From contig LNDV01000017.1 of assembly GCA_001464765.1 (NCBI GenBank), forward strand, positions 1-64,000: a stretch of DNA of 64,000 bases, in the 5' to 3' direction. The notes beneath the pieces were generated by a model that was not told the origin of the DNA, did not search any database, and worked only from the letters and a program-made list of their open reading frames with translations. Every line of letters begins with the position of its first letter. Position 1 is the first letter of the stretch. Made by a program: the position numbers and the translations under genes. Shown one piece after another: positions 36,509 through 44,743 of this stretch. This DNA comes from Betaproteobacteria bacterium Ga0077526 (GTDB lineage Bacteria > Pseudomonadota > Gammaproteobacteria > Burkholderiales > Ga0077523).

Positions 36509-36880
36509 CATGACATCTCCATGCTCCACGCCGCGGCGCCCCGTTTGCGGGCGCACCGCATTGGGCAACATCGCCGCTTCGAATCCCTCCTGCTGTGCAT
36601 TCCGGGGTCCCCTCGTGGCCTCGGAGAACGACCGTTCCGCCGCATCGATCGCCAACGTGGCAACATGAGCTACCCTCAGGAAACGGTGGCCGACCGCTGG
36701 CTCGGCCCTGCTGGAGCCCGGGAACACAGGCGCAGACCCGGTGTGCCGGGGTCGCTGCCCGTTCTGCGTGTCCGGGCCCGGATCGCGTTTCCGGTCGGTG
36801 GGTGGCGGGACTGGAACGGCAGTTGCGATGTCCCGGGAAAAGAAACGGTTGTGCGCGCCCAGGCGCCGGGGAGACTGACG
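36509..36880 (+). promoter_or_regulatory. Long structured leader of the NiCoT gene; possible divergent cobalamin riboswitch
   Basis: The 372 bp before the transporter contain no supported gene. From about 36683 to 36880 several elements occur in the order seen in cobalamin riboswitches: a GGTGGCC segment, GGGAACAC (36720–36727), a CGCTGCCCG block (36753–36761), a second GGGAA (36835–36839) and a 3′ GCCGGGGAGAC (36864–36874) resembling the B12 box just before the start codon. The ACTGT core is not intact, so this is either a divergent aptamer or chance similarity. Confidence 0.28.
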
Positions 36881-37690
36881 ATGCAGGAAGCCGGAGAATT
36901 GCTGTCCTACTCGAGTGCGGGCCTCATGTTCGCGCTCGGTCTGCGCCACGGCATGGACCCCGATCACATCGCCGTGATCGACGGGCTCACGATGCGCGCG
37001 ATGGAACAGCGCCCCCGCACCGCGCCCTGGGTGGGAACGCTCTTCTCCCTGGGGCACGGGCTCGTGGTCACGGCGATCGCGCTGGCCGTCGCCGTCGCGA
37101 GCCAGCAATGGGCCGTGCCCGAAGAGATGGCCCGCTACGGCAGCTGGCTGCCGATCCTGCTGCTGATCCTGGTGGGCTTCCTCAATCTACGGTCCCTCCT
37201 CGCTTCCCACGAGTACACGCCGGTCGGCTGGCGGGGCTGGCTCCTGCCCGGACGCCTCAAGCAATCCAGCCATCCCCTGCTCGTGATGTTCGTCGGCGTG
37301 ATCTTCGCGCTGGTGTTCGACACCGCGACCCAGGCCGCCGCCTGGGGCTTCGTCGCCGCCACGCAGGGAGGCGCCATGCTGGCCCTCACGCTGGGCCTCG
37401 TATTCACGGCGGGCATGGTGATCACCGACACACTCGACAGCCGGCTCCTCGCGACCATGCTGCGGCGCTCGCAGCGCGAGGAGGCGCTCCGCTTCCGGCG
37501 CGGACTCGGCTGGGCCATCGTCGTCGTGTCGTTCGGCATGGCGGCCTACGGGGTCGCCACCCACCTCGACGAATCCCTCGAACTGGGCGACGACGCGTAC
37601 TTCGCGCTCGGCGTGACCCTGTTCCTGCTCTTCGCTGGCGCGTACACCTGGATGCTGCGCCGGACCCGCGTACCCGCGAAATCCATGTAG
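36881..37690 (+). CDS. NiCoT-family nickel/cobalt transporter
   Basis: A 269-residue membrane protein with about seven hydrophobic helices. The diagnostic helix-II motif of NiCoT permeases appears as RHGMDPDHIAVID, and further conserved pieces are LFSLGHGLVV and the GMVITDTLDSRL segment. It imports Ni2+ or Co2+; the metal is not fixed by the motif. ATG at 36881 is the likely start, though a GTG at 36851 would add ten residues. It is followed 65 bp later by a TonB-dependent receptor, which could supply the metal or its chelate across the outer membrane. Confidence 0.88.
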   Translation: MQEAGELLSYSSAGLMFALGLRHGMDPDHIAVIDGLTMRAMEQRPRTAPWVGTLFSLGHGLVVTAIALAVAVASQQWAVPEEMARYGSWLPILLLILVGFLNLRSLLASHEYTPVGWRGWLLPGRLKQSSHPLLVMFVGVIFALVFDTATQAAAWGFVAATQGGAMLALTLGLVFTAGMVITDTLDSRLLATMLRRSQREEALRFRRGLGWAIVVVSFGMAAYGVATHLDESLELGDDAYFALGVTLFLLFAGAYTWMLRRTRVPAKSM

Positions 37691-37755
37691 CCCGACGCTC
37701 GCGGTGACGGGCACGCCGCGGTCCGACCATAACAGCCCTGCCTTGGAGCCTCACC

Positions 37756-39945
37756 ATGTCCTGCGCCACACGCCTGCCGCAGCTGGCCCTGCTCACGTCG
37801 GCGCTGCTCCCGGTATGCGGCAGTCCGCAAGCGCAGTCGACGATCGCGGCGCCCCGCGTCGTGGTCACCGCGCCGCTTCCCGAGAACGCCGCCCCGGGCC
37901 GCCTCCCCCTCAACGTGCGCAGTGCCACCGGCAGTCGCCTGGACCTGGAAATCCGCGAGACGCCTGCCAGTGTCGATCTGGTGGGCGCCGAAACGATCCG
38001 CCAACGCGGGTTCGCGAGCGCGATCGAGGCCGTGGAGTCGACGCCCGGCGTGCAGTGCGGCGGCGCTCCGGGCGATCCGGTGTCGTGCTCCATGCGCGGC
38101 TTCACGGTCAACCAGGTGACGCAGCTCTACGACGGGCTGCGCGTGGGCCCGGCAAGCATGACGTCGCGACCGCTGGACCCGTTCAATTTCGCGTCCGTCG
38201 ACATCCTGCGCGGACCGGCCTCGGTCCTCTACGGCGAAGGGGCGGTCGCCGGCGCGATCAATCTGCGTCCACGCCGCCCGGTGCGTGGCAATGGGACCAC
38301 CGACGCGCTGCTGTCCTTCGGCAGCTTCGACACGCTGCGCATCGGCATCGGCAAGGGCGGTTCCAGCAAGGATGAGACGCTGCACTATCGTCTGGATTTC
38401 AGCCGGCAGAGTTCGGATGGCTGGGTGGACCGCACGCCTTACACGATGAATGCGCTGACGAGCGCCATCCTCTGGGATGTCACGGACCGACTCGCGCTGC
38501 AGTTCTCCTTCGACGTGTCGACCGACGACATCTCGCCCTACTGGGGCACGCCGCTCGTGCCCGGCGCCTTCGCGCGGCAGCCGGTCTCGGGGGTCGTCAC
38601 GACGACGGACGGGCGCACGCTCGATCGCCGCCTCATCGGCCGCAACTACAACGTCGCCGACAACGTCATGTCGAGCGAGAGCTACTGGACGAAGCTCCGC
38701 GCCGAGTACCGTGCAAGCGACGCCCTCACGTTCCGCAACGAGTTCTACTACTTCCACGCCGAGCGGGAATGGCGCAACGCCGAGACCTACACGTTCAACA
38801 CCGGCACATCGCTGATCGATCGCGACCGCTTCTTCGTCGCGCACCGCCAGAATCTCGTCGGCAACCGGCTGGACGGCACCTACCAGCACACGCTGTTCGG
38901 CATGCCCAACCGGGTGCTGGGCGGTCTGGACGTCAGCTACCTGGATTTCTGGCGCCCGAGCGGGTTCGATGCCGGGGACAGCGTGGATCCCTTCCATCCG
39001 ACCGCGGGCCGTTTCGGTCCGATCGGCTCGGCTCTTCAGACCACGCGCATGGTCACCACCGGACTTTTCGCCGAGGACGTGCTCTCCCTCACCGACAAAC
39101 TCAAGGTGGTCACAGGGTTGCGTACCGAATCCATCGGGCTCGATCGCAATCGCTACGCGACCACGGGCGCGGAGATCACCGGACCGCAAGGCGGATTCAA
39201 CGACACGTTCCGCAGTTCCACCTACCGGCTGGGCATCGTGCACGAGCCCGTGGAACGCCTGAACGTCTACGGTCAGGTGAGTTCGGGGAACGACCCCGTG
39301 GGGGAGAACGTGTTCCTGGTGCGGGCCAACCAGAACTTCAAGCTCGCGAGTTCCTTCCAGTGGGAACTGGGATTGAAGCAGAGCTTCGCGGAGGACACGG
39401 GCGAATGGACCCTCGCGTACTTCGACATCACGCGCAAGAACTCGCTCAGCCGGACCGCACTCGACGAAGTCGCCAATGTCGGCCAGCAGTCCTCACGCGG
39501 GATCGAATCCGGTGTTGCCTTCCGACCGATGCGAAACGCCCGGATCTCCGCGAACTACGCCTACATCGACGCGCGTTTCGACAACTTCCGCGAAGGCATC
39601 AGCCCCGACACCATCCACGATGGCAAACGGCCGCCCAACGTGCCCAGGCACGCCGTCAATGTCTACGCGACCTATCAGTTCGAGCCGCCGACGCCGGTGG
39701 AAGTCGGGACGAGCTTCCGGTACGTGTCGGACCGGATGGGCAACAACACGAACACCACCGTGCTGTCGTCGTATCACACCATCGACGCCTTCGTGGCGTG
39801 GATCCATCACAAGTCGCGCATCACGTTCCGCGTGCGGAACCTCACCGACCGGACGTACGCGCAATGGGTGGATGTGTTCTACCCGGACCAGGTGCTGATC
39901 GGGGCGCCCCGCAGCTTCGAGGTGAGCCTCACCACGCGATTCTGA
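37756..39945 (+). CDS. TonB-dependent receptor (siderophore-receptor-like)
   Basis: A 729-residue outer-membrane receptor: signal peptide (about 1–27), a TonB-box-like PRVVVTAPL, a plug domain (about 60–170, with the characteristic VDILRGPASVLYGEGAVAG) and a 22-strand-type barrel ending in Phe (TTRF). The best family fit is the ferric-siderophore receptor group. No siderophore synthesis gene is nearby; the adjacent NiCoT permease suggests a nickel, cobalt or corrinoid-type cargo instead. That assignment is inference from context. The stop lies 16 bp from the convergent nusB gene. Confidence 0.88.
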   Translation: MSCATRLPQLALLTSALLPVCGSPQAQSTIAAPRVVVTAPLPENAAPGRLPLNVRSATGSRLDLEIRETPASVDLVGAETIRQRGFASAIEAVESTPGVQCGGAPGDPVSCSMRGFTVNQVTQLYDGLRVGPASMTSRPLDPFNFASVDILRGPASVLYGEGAVAGAINLRPRRPVRGNGTTDALLSFGSFDTLRIGIGKGGSSKDETLHYRLDFSRQSSDGWVDRTPYTMNALTSAILWDVTDRLALQFSFDVSTDDISPYWGTPLVPGAFARQPVSGVVTTTDGRTLDRRLIGRNYNVADNVMSSESYWTKLRAEYRASDALTFRNEFYYFHAEREWRNAETYTFNTGTSLIDRDRFFVAHRQNLVGNRLDGTYQHTLFGMPNRVLGGLDVSYLDFWRPSGFDAGDSVDPFHPTAGRFGPIGSALQTTRMVTTGLFAEDVLSLTDKLKVVTGLRTESIGLDRNRYATTGAEITGPQGGFNDTFRSSTYRLGIVHEPVERLNVYGQVSSGNDPVGENVFLVRANQNFKLASSFQWELGLKQSFAEDTGEWTLAYFDITRKNSLSRTALDEVANVGQQSSRGIESGVAFRPMRNARISANYAYIDARFDNFREGISPDTIHDGKRPPNVPRHAVNVYATYQFEPPTPVEVGTSFRYVSDRMGNNTNTTVLSSYHTIDAFVAWIHHKSRITFRVRNLTDRTYAQWVDVFYPDQVLIGAPRSFEVSLTTRF

Positions 39946-39961
39946 AGGGGCTCTTTCCGGA

Positions 39962-40426
39962 CTATGGCCGGCGGCTCGGCTCTTCGGCGCGCACCTGTTT
40001 CGCGAGCTTGTCCAGCACGCCGTTCACGTACTTGTGCCCGTCGGTCCCCCCGAAGGTCTTCGCGAGCTCGATGGCCTCGCTGATGATCACGCGATAGGGG
40101 GTCTCCAGGTGGCCCGTGAGTTCCTGGGCCGCGAGCAGAAGGATCACGTGCTCCACCGGAGAGAGATTTTCTACCGGACGGTCGAGGCAAGGCGCCAGCA
40201 GCCCGCGAAGCTCCTCCGCGCGGCTGGCAACGCCGTCGAGAATGCGGTCGAGCAGTTCGCCGTCGACCCGCTCGAACTCCTCGTCGAGACGCGCTTCCGC
40301 CTTGAGGGCTTCCGCGCTCTTCGGATTCACGAGCCAGCCGTAGAGCAGTTGCACGGCGAGGCGCCGCGCGCGGTTGCGCGGGGTCACCGGCCGGGCCGGG
40401 CGCTTCGCCGGTTCAGTCTCGCTCAT
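39962..40426 (-). CDS. nusB: Transcription antitermination protein NusB
   Basis: A 154-residue all-helical protein matching NusB, which binds boxA RNA with NusE (S10) to support rRNA transcription. Recognisable segments are [31 protein letters not shown] and the C-terminal [33 protein letters not shown]. It overlaps ribH by 14 bp and is the end of the riboflavin gene series. Confidence 0.96.
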   Translation of the reverse strand: MSETEPAKRPARPVTPRNRARRLAVQLLYGWLVNPKSAEALKAEARLDEEFERVDGELLDRILDGVASRAEELRGLLAPCLDRPVENLSPVEHVILLLAAQELTGHLETPYRVIISEAIELAKTFGGTDGHKYVNGVLDKLAKQVRAEEPSRRP

Positions 40427-40895
40427 CGTCGATCGCCTGGAGAAGATTGGCCATCTCGACCGCCACGCGACCCGCTTCTGCGCCCTTCACGTGCATCCGG
40501 GCTTCGGCCTGTTCGTCGGTATCGGTGGTGAGCACGCCGTTGGCGATCGGGATGCCGCTTGTCAGCTGCACCTGCAGGATGCCCGCGGCGGACTGCTCCG
40601 ACACGATCTCGAAGTGGTACGTCTCGCCGCGGATCACCGCCCCGAGCGCCACGAGCGCGCGGAACTGTCCGGTACGCGCCATCGCCTGCAGCGCGAGCGG
40701 AATCTCGAGGGCGCCCGCCACGTTGGCGATGGTGATGTCGTCGCGCTCCACGCCGAGGCGCAGGAGTTCGTCCACACAGGCAGCGACGAGCGAATCGCCG
40801 ACCTCCGCGTTGAAGCGGCTCACGACGATGCCGATCGTCATGTCGGTGCCATAGTCGTCCGGTTCGATCTCGTCGATGTCGTCGTAGCGGGCCAT
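40413..40895 (-). CDS. ribH: 6,7-dimethyl-8-ribityllumazine synthase
   Basis: A 160-residue lumazine synthase, the penultimate enzyme of riboflavin synthesis. Substrate-contacting motifs are [10 protein letters not shown], the [11 protein letters not shown] loop, [12 protein letters not shown] (catalytic His region) and [17 protein letters not shown]. The acidic N-terminal extension ([12 protein letters not shown]) is somewhat longer than average. It is placed between ribBX (16-bp gap) and nusB (14-bp overlap). Confidence 0.96.
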   Translation of the reverse strand: MARYDDIDEIEPDDYGTDMTIGIVVSRFNAEVGDSLVAACVDELLRLGVERDDITIANVAGALEIPLALQAMARTGQFRALVALGAVIRGETYHFEIVSEQSAAGILQVQLTSGIPIANGVLTTDTDEQAEARMHVKGAEAGRVAVEMANLLQAIDDERD

Positions 40896-40911
40896 GCGAT
40901 GGGGTACTCCG

Positions 40912-42015
40912 TCAGGGGGCGGAAGAATCGGGTTCGAGGTGCCCTGCCACCTCGAGATCGAATCCGGTCATGCTGGGCATGCGCCGGGGATGGGCGAGGA
41001 GTCGCATGCGCTCCACGCCGAGGTCTCGCAGGATCTGGGCACCGATGCCGTAGGTGCGCAGGTCGGGCTTGCGCTTGATCGAGGCGGCGTCGGGCGCGAA
41101 CAGCCGGCCGAGCAGGTCCTGGCCCGCCTCCGTCCGGTGCAGCAGGACGATCACGCCGCGGCCGGTCTGCGCAATCGCGCGCATCGCGGCGTCCAGGCTC
41201 CACGAATGGGAAGTGTCGTTCACGTCCAGCATATCGAGCGCGGAGAACGGCTCATGCACCCGCACCAGCACCGGTTCCGGCCCGGAGAGATCTCCCCGCA
41301 CGAGCGCCAGGTGCGTTTCGCGGGTCGTCTTGTCGGTATAGGCCTGCACACGGAACGGGCCGTGCGCGGTGGCGATCGCCCTCTCTCCCGCGCGGGCCAC
41401 CAGCGATTCGGTGCGGCTACGGTGATGGATCAGATCGGCAATGGTGCCGATGCGCAGCCCGTGCTCCCGCGCGAACTCCAGCAGGTCCGGCAGCCGGGCC
41501 ATGGAGCCGTCGTCCTTGAGAATCTCGCAGATCACCGCAGCCGGCTCCGCACCGGCGAGCTGCGCGAGGTCGCACCCGGCTTCGGTATGGCCGGCCCGCA
41601 CGAGCACGCCACCGTTCTGCGCCATCAGCGGAAAGATGTGGCCGGGCTGCACGATGTCGGTGGGCTTCGCATCCCGCCGCACGGCGGCGAGCACGGTGCG
41701 CGCGCGGTCCGCGGCGGAAATGCCGGTCGTCACGCCCTCGGCCGCCTCGATCGACACCGTGAAGTTGGTCCCCATCTGGGAGCGATTGGCGGAGACCATG
41801 AGCGGCAGGTTGATCTGCCGGCAGCGCGCCTCGGTGAGCGTGAGGCAGATGAGGCCGCGGCCGTGCCGGGCCATGAAATTGATCGCCTCGGGGGTGACGA
41901 ACTCGGCGGCCATGACGAGATCGCCTTCGTTCTCGCGGTCTTCCTCGTCCATGAGGATGACCATCCGTCCGGCGGCGATGTCGGCAATGATGTCGGGCGT
42001 GCTGCTGATGGTCAT
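40912..42015 (-). CDS. ribBX: DHBP synthase with inactive GTP cyclohydrolase II-like domain (RibBX)
   Basis: A 367-residue two-domain protein. The N-terminal half (about 1–205) is a complete 3,4-dihydroxy-2-butanone-4-phosphate synthase: [27 protein letters not shown] and HTEAGCDLA. The C-terminal half resembles GTP cyclohydrolase II but lacks its zinc site: the region after VRVHE, where active enzymes have three cysteines, reads [17 protein letters not shown] with none. The conserved arginine-rich catalytic stretch is also altered. This is the RibBX arrangement described in Proteobacteria, in which only the RibB reaction is kept. A separate ribA must then exist outside the window. The start at 42015 follows a 378-bp REP-containing spacer. 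Confidence 0.9.
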   Translation of the reverse strand: MTISSTPDIIADIAAGRMVILMDEEDRENEGDLVMAAEFVTPEAINFMARHGRGLICLTLTEARCRQINLPLMVSANRSQMGTNFTVSIEAAEGVTTGISAADRARTVLAAVRRDAKPTDIVQPGHIFPLMAQNGGVLVRAGHTEAGCDLAQLAGAEPAAVICEILKDDGSMARLPDLLEFAREHGLRIGTIADLIHHRSRTESLVARAGERAIATAHGPFRVQAYTDKTTRETHLALVRGDLSGPEPVLVRVHEPFSALDMLDVNDTSHSWSLDAAMRAIAQTGRGVIVLLHRTEAGQDLLGRLFAPDAASIKRKPDLRTYGIGAQILRDLGVERMRLLAHPRRMPSMTGFDLEVAGHLEPDSSAP

Positions 42016-42393
42016 GGGTCGGATTGCCAGAGAGCGAGGGCCGGTGCCCGCGAGCCCGGTGGCCCGCTGCCCGGGCGAAGGCCCGTGTAACAAGGGGGCG
42101 CATTGTACCGCCTCACCCCGGTGCGGGGCACGGGCGGTGGAATCCGCGGGACGCCGCGGAGGCATCGGCATAGGACGGATGCGGAGGGCGTCGCGACGCC
42201 CGACCTCATCACGGGGACGCCCCGGACGGAGTCCGGGCGACGCCGCGCCCGTAGCCCGGGTTCCGCCCGGGACGGTATGTCTCCACGAAAGGCCGTTTCG
42301 ATACTCCCGGACGAAGTCCGGGCTACGACAATCCCGTACCCTGCCGCCTGTATCTCGCCGTCCCCGGGCAAGTTGCGGCAACGAACTGCCAGC
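42016..42393. repeat. Intergenic spacer with three REP-like palindromes
   Basis: The gap between ribBX and the first GMC gene contains CCCGGACGGAGTCCGGGCGAC (42221–42241), GTAGCCCGGGTTCCGCCCGGG (42251–42271) and, inverted relative to it, CCCGGACGAAGTCCGGGCTAC (42306–42326). The last two form a head-to-head pair. The same GTAGCCCGG head recurs near 59021–59092. The ribBX promoter must also lie here; none was identified with confidence. Confidence 0.75.
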
Positions 42394-44013
42394 TTACTGG
42401 CTCGGCGTGCGAATGAGATCCGCCGCCTTCTCCCCGATCATCATCGCGGCGGCGCAGGTGTTGGCCGACGTGATCCGCGGCATCACCGACGCATCGACGA
42501 CGCGCAGTCCTTCGATGCCGTGCACTCGCAGCGAAGCATCGACTACCGCACCGGGGTCGCCTTCCGGGCCCATCCTCGCCGTGCCGTTCAGGTGATAGGA
42601 CGACACGCCGTAGCGACGGATGAAGTCGAACACCTCGTCGTCGCGCTCCACCTGCACGCCCGGCATCGCCTCGTCCTCGACGTACTTCGCGAGCGCCTGC
42701 GTGCGCAGGAGCTTCCGCGCGAGGCGCACGCCGTCCAGCAGCACCTGACGGTCGTCCGGATGTTCCAGATACCTCGGCTGGATGCGCGGCGCCTCGAACG
42801 GATCCTTCGACCGCACCTCGACCACGCCCGTGCTGTTGGGCCGGTGCTGCCACACCCCGCAGGTCATGCCGGGGAACACATCGAGCACACCCACGTAGCC
42901 TTCGCGATAGCTCGCCGGCGAGAACACCCCCTGGAGGTCGGGCCGCGCGAGTCCCGCGCGGGACTGCCAGAAGAAGTGCACGAGGGACGGGCTGAGCGCG
43001 AGGATGCTTGGTCGCTTGAGCAGCCAACGCGCAATCTGCCCCAGCAGCCGAGGGCCGCGCGCAAGCTCGTTCATCGTCACGGCATTGCGGGCCCTGGCCA
43101 CCACACGCACAGAGAAATGGTCGGTCAGATTCGCGCCCACGCCGGGCGCGGCACGGAGAACGGGAATACCCAGCGACTGCAGCAGCGGCGCCGGACCGAT
43201 GCCCGACAACTGCAGCAGCTTGGGCGTGTTGATGGCGCCCGCGGCGATGACCAACTCCCGTCGCGCCCGCACTGTGCGCCGGTCTGTTCTGCTGCCCCCG
43301 ATCGCATACTCGACCCCGACCGCCCGCTTTCCCTCGAAGACGATCTTCGTGGCTTGTGCGTGCGTCCGGATGCTGACGTTGCTCCGGCGCTTCGCCGGAC
43401 CGAGGTACGGTCTCGCGGTGTTCACGCGCCAGCCTCGATGGATCGTCCGCTGGAAGTAACCGGCGCCGGCCTGAGTGCGCCCGTTGTAATCCGCGTTGCG
43501 GGGGATGCCCAGTTCCTGCGCACCGTTGAGGAAGGCCTCGCAGATCGGATGAATCCAGTCGATGGGGGTGACGGTCACGGGGCCGTTGCGCCCGCGCACG
43601 CCCTCCGGGTCCGGCCCCAGCCACCGCTCCGTGCGCCGGAAGTACGGCAGCACATCCGCATAGCTCCAGCCGGGATTGCCGAGCGCCGCCCAGCCGTCGA
43701 AGTCCGCCACGTGACCCCGGTTGTAGACGAGGCCGTTGACCGATGTGGACCCGCCGAGCGTGCGGCCCTGCGGCAGCGGGATCGCGCGGCCGGAGGTGTA
43801 GGGCGTCGGCTCGGAGGCGAAGGGCCAGGTGAAGGCCGGGTCGAACAGCACCTTGATGAAGCCCGCCGGCAGGTGCAGGTAGGGGTGCCAGTCGGCAGGG
43901 CCGGATTCCAGCACGCACACCGTCGTGCCCGGATCCTCCGAGAGCCGCGCAGCGACGATCGCGCCGGCAGCCCCGGCCCCCACCACCACGTAGTCGAATG
44001 TGTCGTCGCTCAT
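42394..44013 (-). CDS. GMC-family FAD-dependent alcohol dehydrogenase (copy 1)
   Basis: A 539-residue glucose-methanol-choline oxidoreductase. The N-terminal dinucleotide fold is [19 protein letters not shown], the GMC signature region is [12 protein letters not shown] and the C-terminus has the catalytic His in [10 protein letters not shown] and the paired Asn in [17 protein letters not shown]. There is no signal peptide, so it acts in the cytoplasm. It oxidises a primary or secondary alcohol; the substrate is unknown. It is a clear paralogue of the copy at 48776–50482. It follows livF by 4 bp and ends the catabolic cassette. Confidence 0.9.
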   Translation of the reverse strand: MSDDTFDYVVVGAGAAGAIVAARLSEDPGTTVCVLESGPADWHPYLHLPAGFIKVLFDPAFTWPFASEPTPYTSGRAIPLPQGRTLGGSTSVNGLVYNRGHVADFDGWAALGNPGWSYADVLPYFRRTERWLGPDPEGVRGRNGPVTVTPIDWIHPICEAFLNGAQELGIPRNADYNGRTQAGAGYFQRTIHRGWRVNTARPYLGPAKRRSNVSIRTHAQATKIVFEGKRAVGVEYAIGGSRTDRRTVRARRELVIAAGAINTPKLLQLSGIGPAPLLQSLGIPVLRAAPGVGANLTDHFSVRVVARARNAVTMNELARGPRLLGQIARWLLKRPSILALSPSLVHFFWQSRAGLARPDLQGVFSPASYREGYVGVLDVFPGMTCGVWQHRPNSTGVVEVRSKDPFEAPRIQPRYLEHPDDRQVLLDGVRLARKLLRTQALAKYVEDEAMPGVQVERDDEVFDFIRRYGVSSYHLNGTARMGPEGDPGAVVDASLRVHGIEGLRVVDASVMPRITSANTCAAAMMIGEKAADLIRTPSQ

Positions 44014-44017
44014 GGGT

Positions 44018-44743
44018 TCATACCTTGCCGAGATACGCCGCGCGAACCTCGGGATTGCGCCTGAGTTCGGAGCCGGTACCCGCGAGCGTGATGCGACCGG
44101 TCTCCAGCACGTACGCGCGGTCCGCCACCGCCAACGCCTGATTGGCCATCTGCTCCACGAGCAGGATGGTCACGCCCTGCGCCTTGAGCGCGCGGATCGC
44201 CGCGAAGATCTCCCGCACGATGAGAGGCGCGAGCCCGAGCGACGGTTCGTCGAGCAGCAGCAGCCGCGGCTGCGCCATGAGCGCCCGGGCGATCGCGAGC
44301 ATCTGCTGCTCGCCGCCGGACAGCGTGCCGGCCATCTGCGCACGCCGCTCCGCGAGCTTCGGGAACAGGGCGAACTGCCGGTCGACGTCGCGATCGAGAT
44401 CCGCGGTGGACAGTCGGCGGTGATAGGCACCGAGCACGAGGTTGTCACGCACACTCTGGTCGGCGAACACCTGCCGTCCCTCGGGCGACTGTGCGATGCC
44501 CAGCGCGACGCGACGATGTCCGGCCAGCGTGGTGATGTCCTGTCCGTCGAACCGGATGGTGCCGCGGCTCGCCGGCTCCAGCCCGGACACCGCCTTCATC
44601 AGCGTGCTCTTGCCCGCCCCGTTGCCGCCGATGAGCGTGACCACCTCGCCCGTCCGCACTTCCAGCGAGATGCCCTTGAGCGCCTCGACCGCGCCATAGC
44701 GCACTTCGAGACCGTCGATGGCAAGCAGCGGAGCCTCAGCCAT
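44018..44743 (-). CDS. livF: Branched-chain-type ABC transporter ATPase LivF
   Basis: A 241-residue ABC ATPase of the LivF type: Walker A GGNGAGKST, Q-loop SPEGRQVFADQSV, signature LSGGEQQMLAIARALM and Walker B LLLLDEPSLGLAP, with the end RNPEVRAAYLG typical of the family. ATG at 44743 was chosen, giving an 8-bp overlap with the upstream permease-ATPase fusion. It is part of the HAAT importer encoded by livK, livH, livMG and livF. Confidence 0.93.
   Translation of the reverse strand: MAEAPLLAIDGLEVRYGAVEALKGISLEVRTGEVVTLIGGNGAGKSTLMKAVSGLEPASRGTIRFDGQDITTLAGHRRVALGIAQSPEGRQVFADQSVRDNLVLGAYHRRLSTADLDRDVDRQFALFPKLAERRAQMAGTLSGGEQQMLAIARALMAQPRLLLLDEPSLGLAPLIVREIFAAIRALKAQGVTILLVEQMANQALAVADRAYVLETGRITLAGTGSELRRNPEVRAAYLGKV

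Noticed and set aside
35216..37108. A 630-codon open frame antisense to the GGDEF-EAL gene
   Set aside because: It lies opposite a gene with intact conserved domains; the translated product is His/Arg/Glu-rich with no family motif. High GC produces many such frames.
42016..42200. FMN riboswitch upstream of ribBX
   Set aside because: Short matches such as CCCGCGAGC and a CGGTA-like end are present, but they are on inconsistent strands and spacings, and the conserved AGGGCGGGGUGAAAUUCCC-type core is missing.
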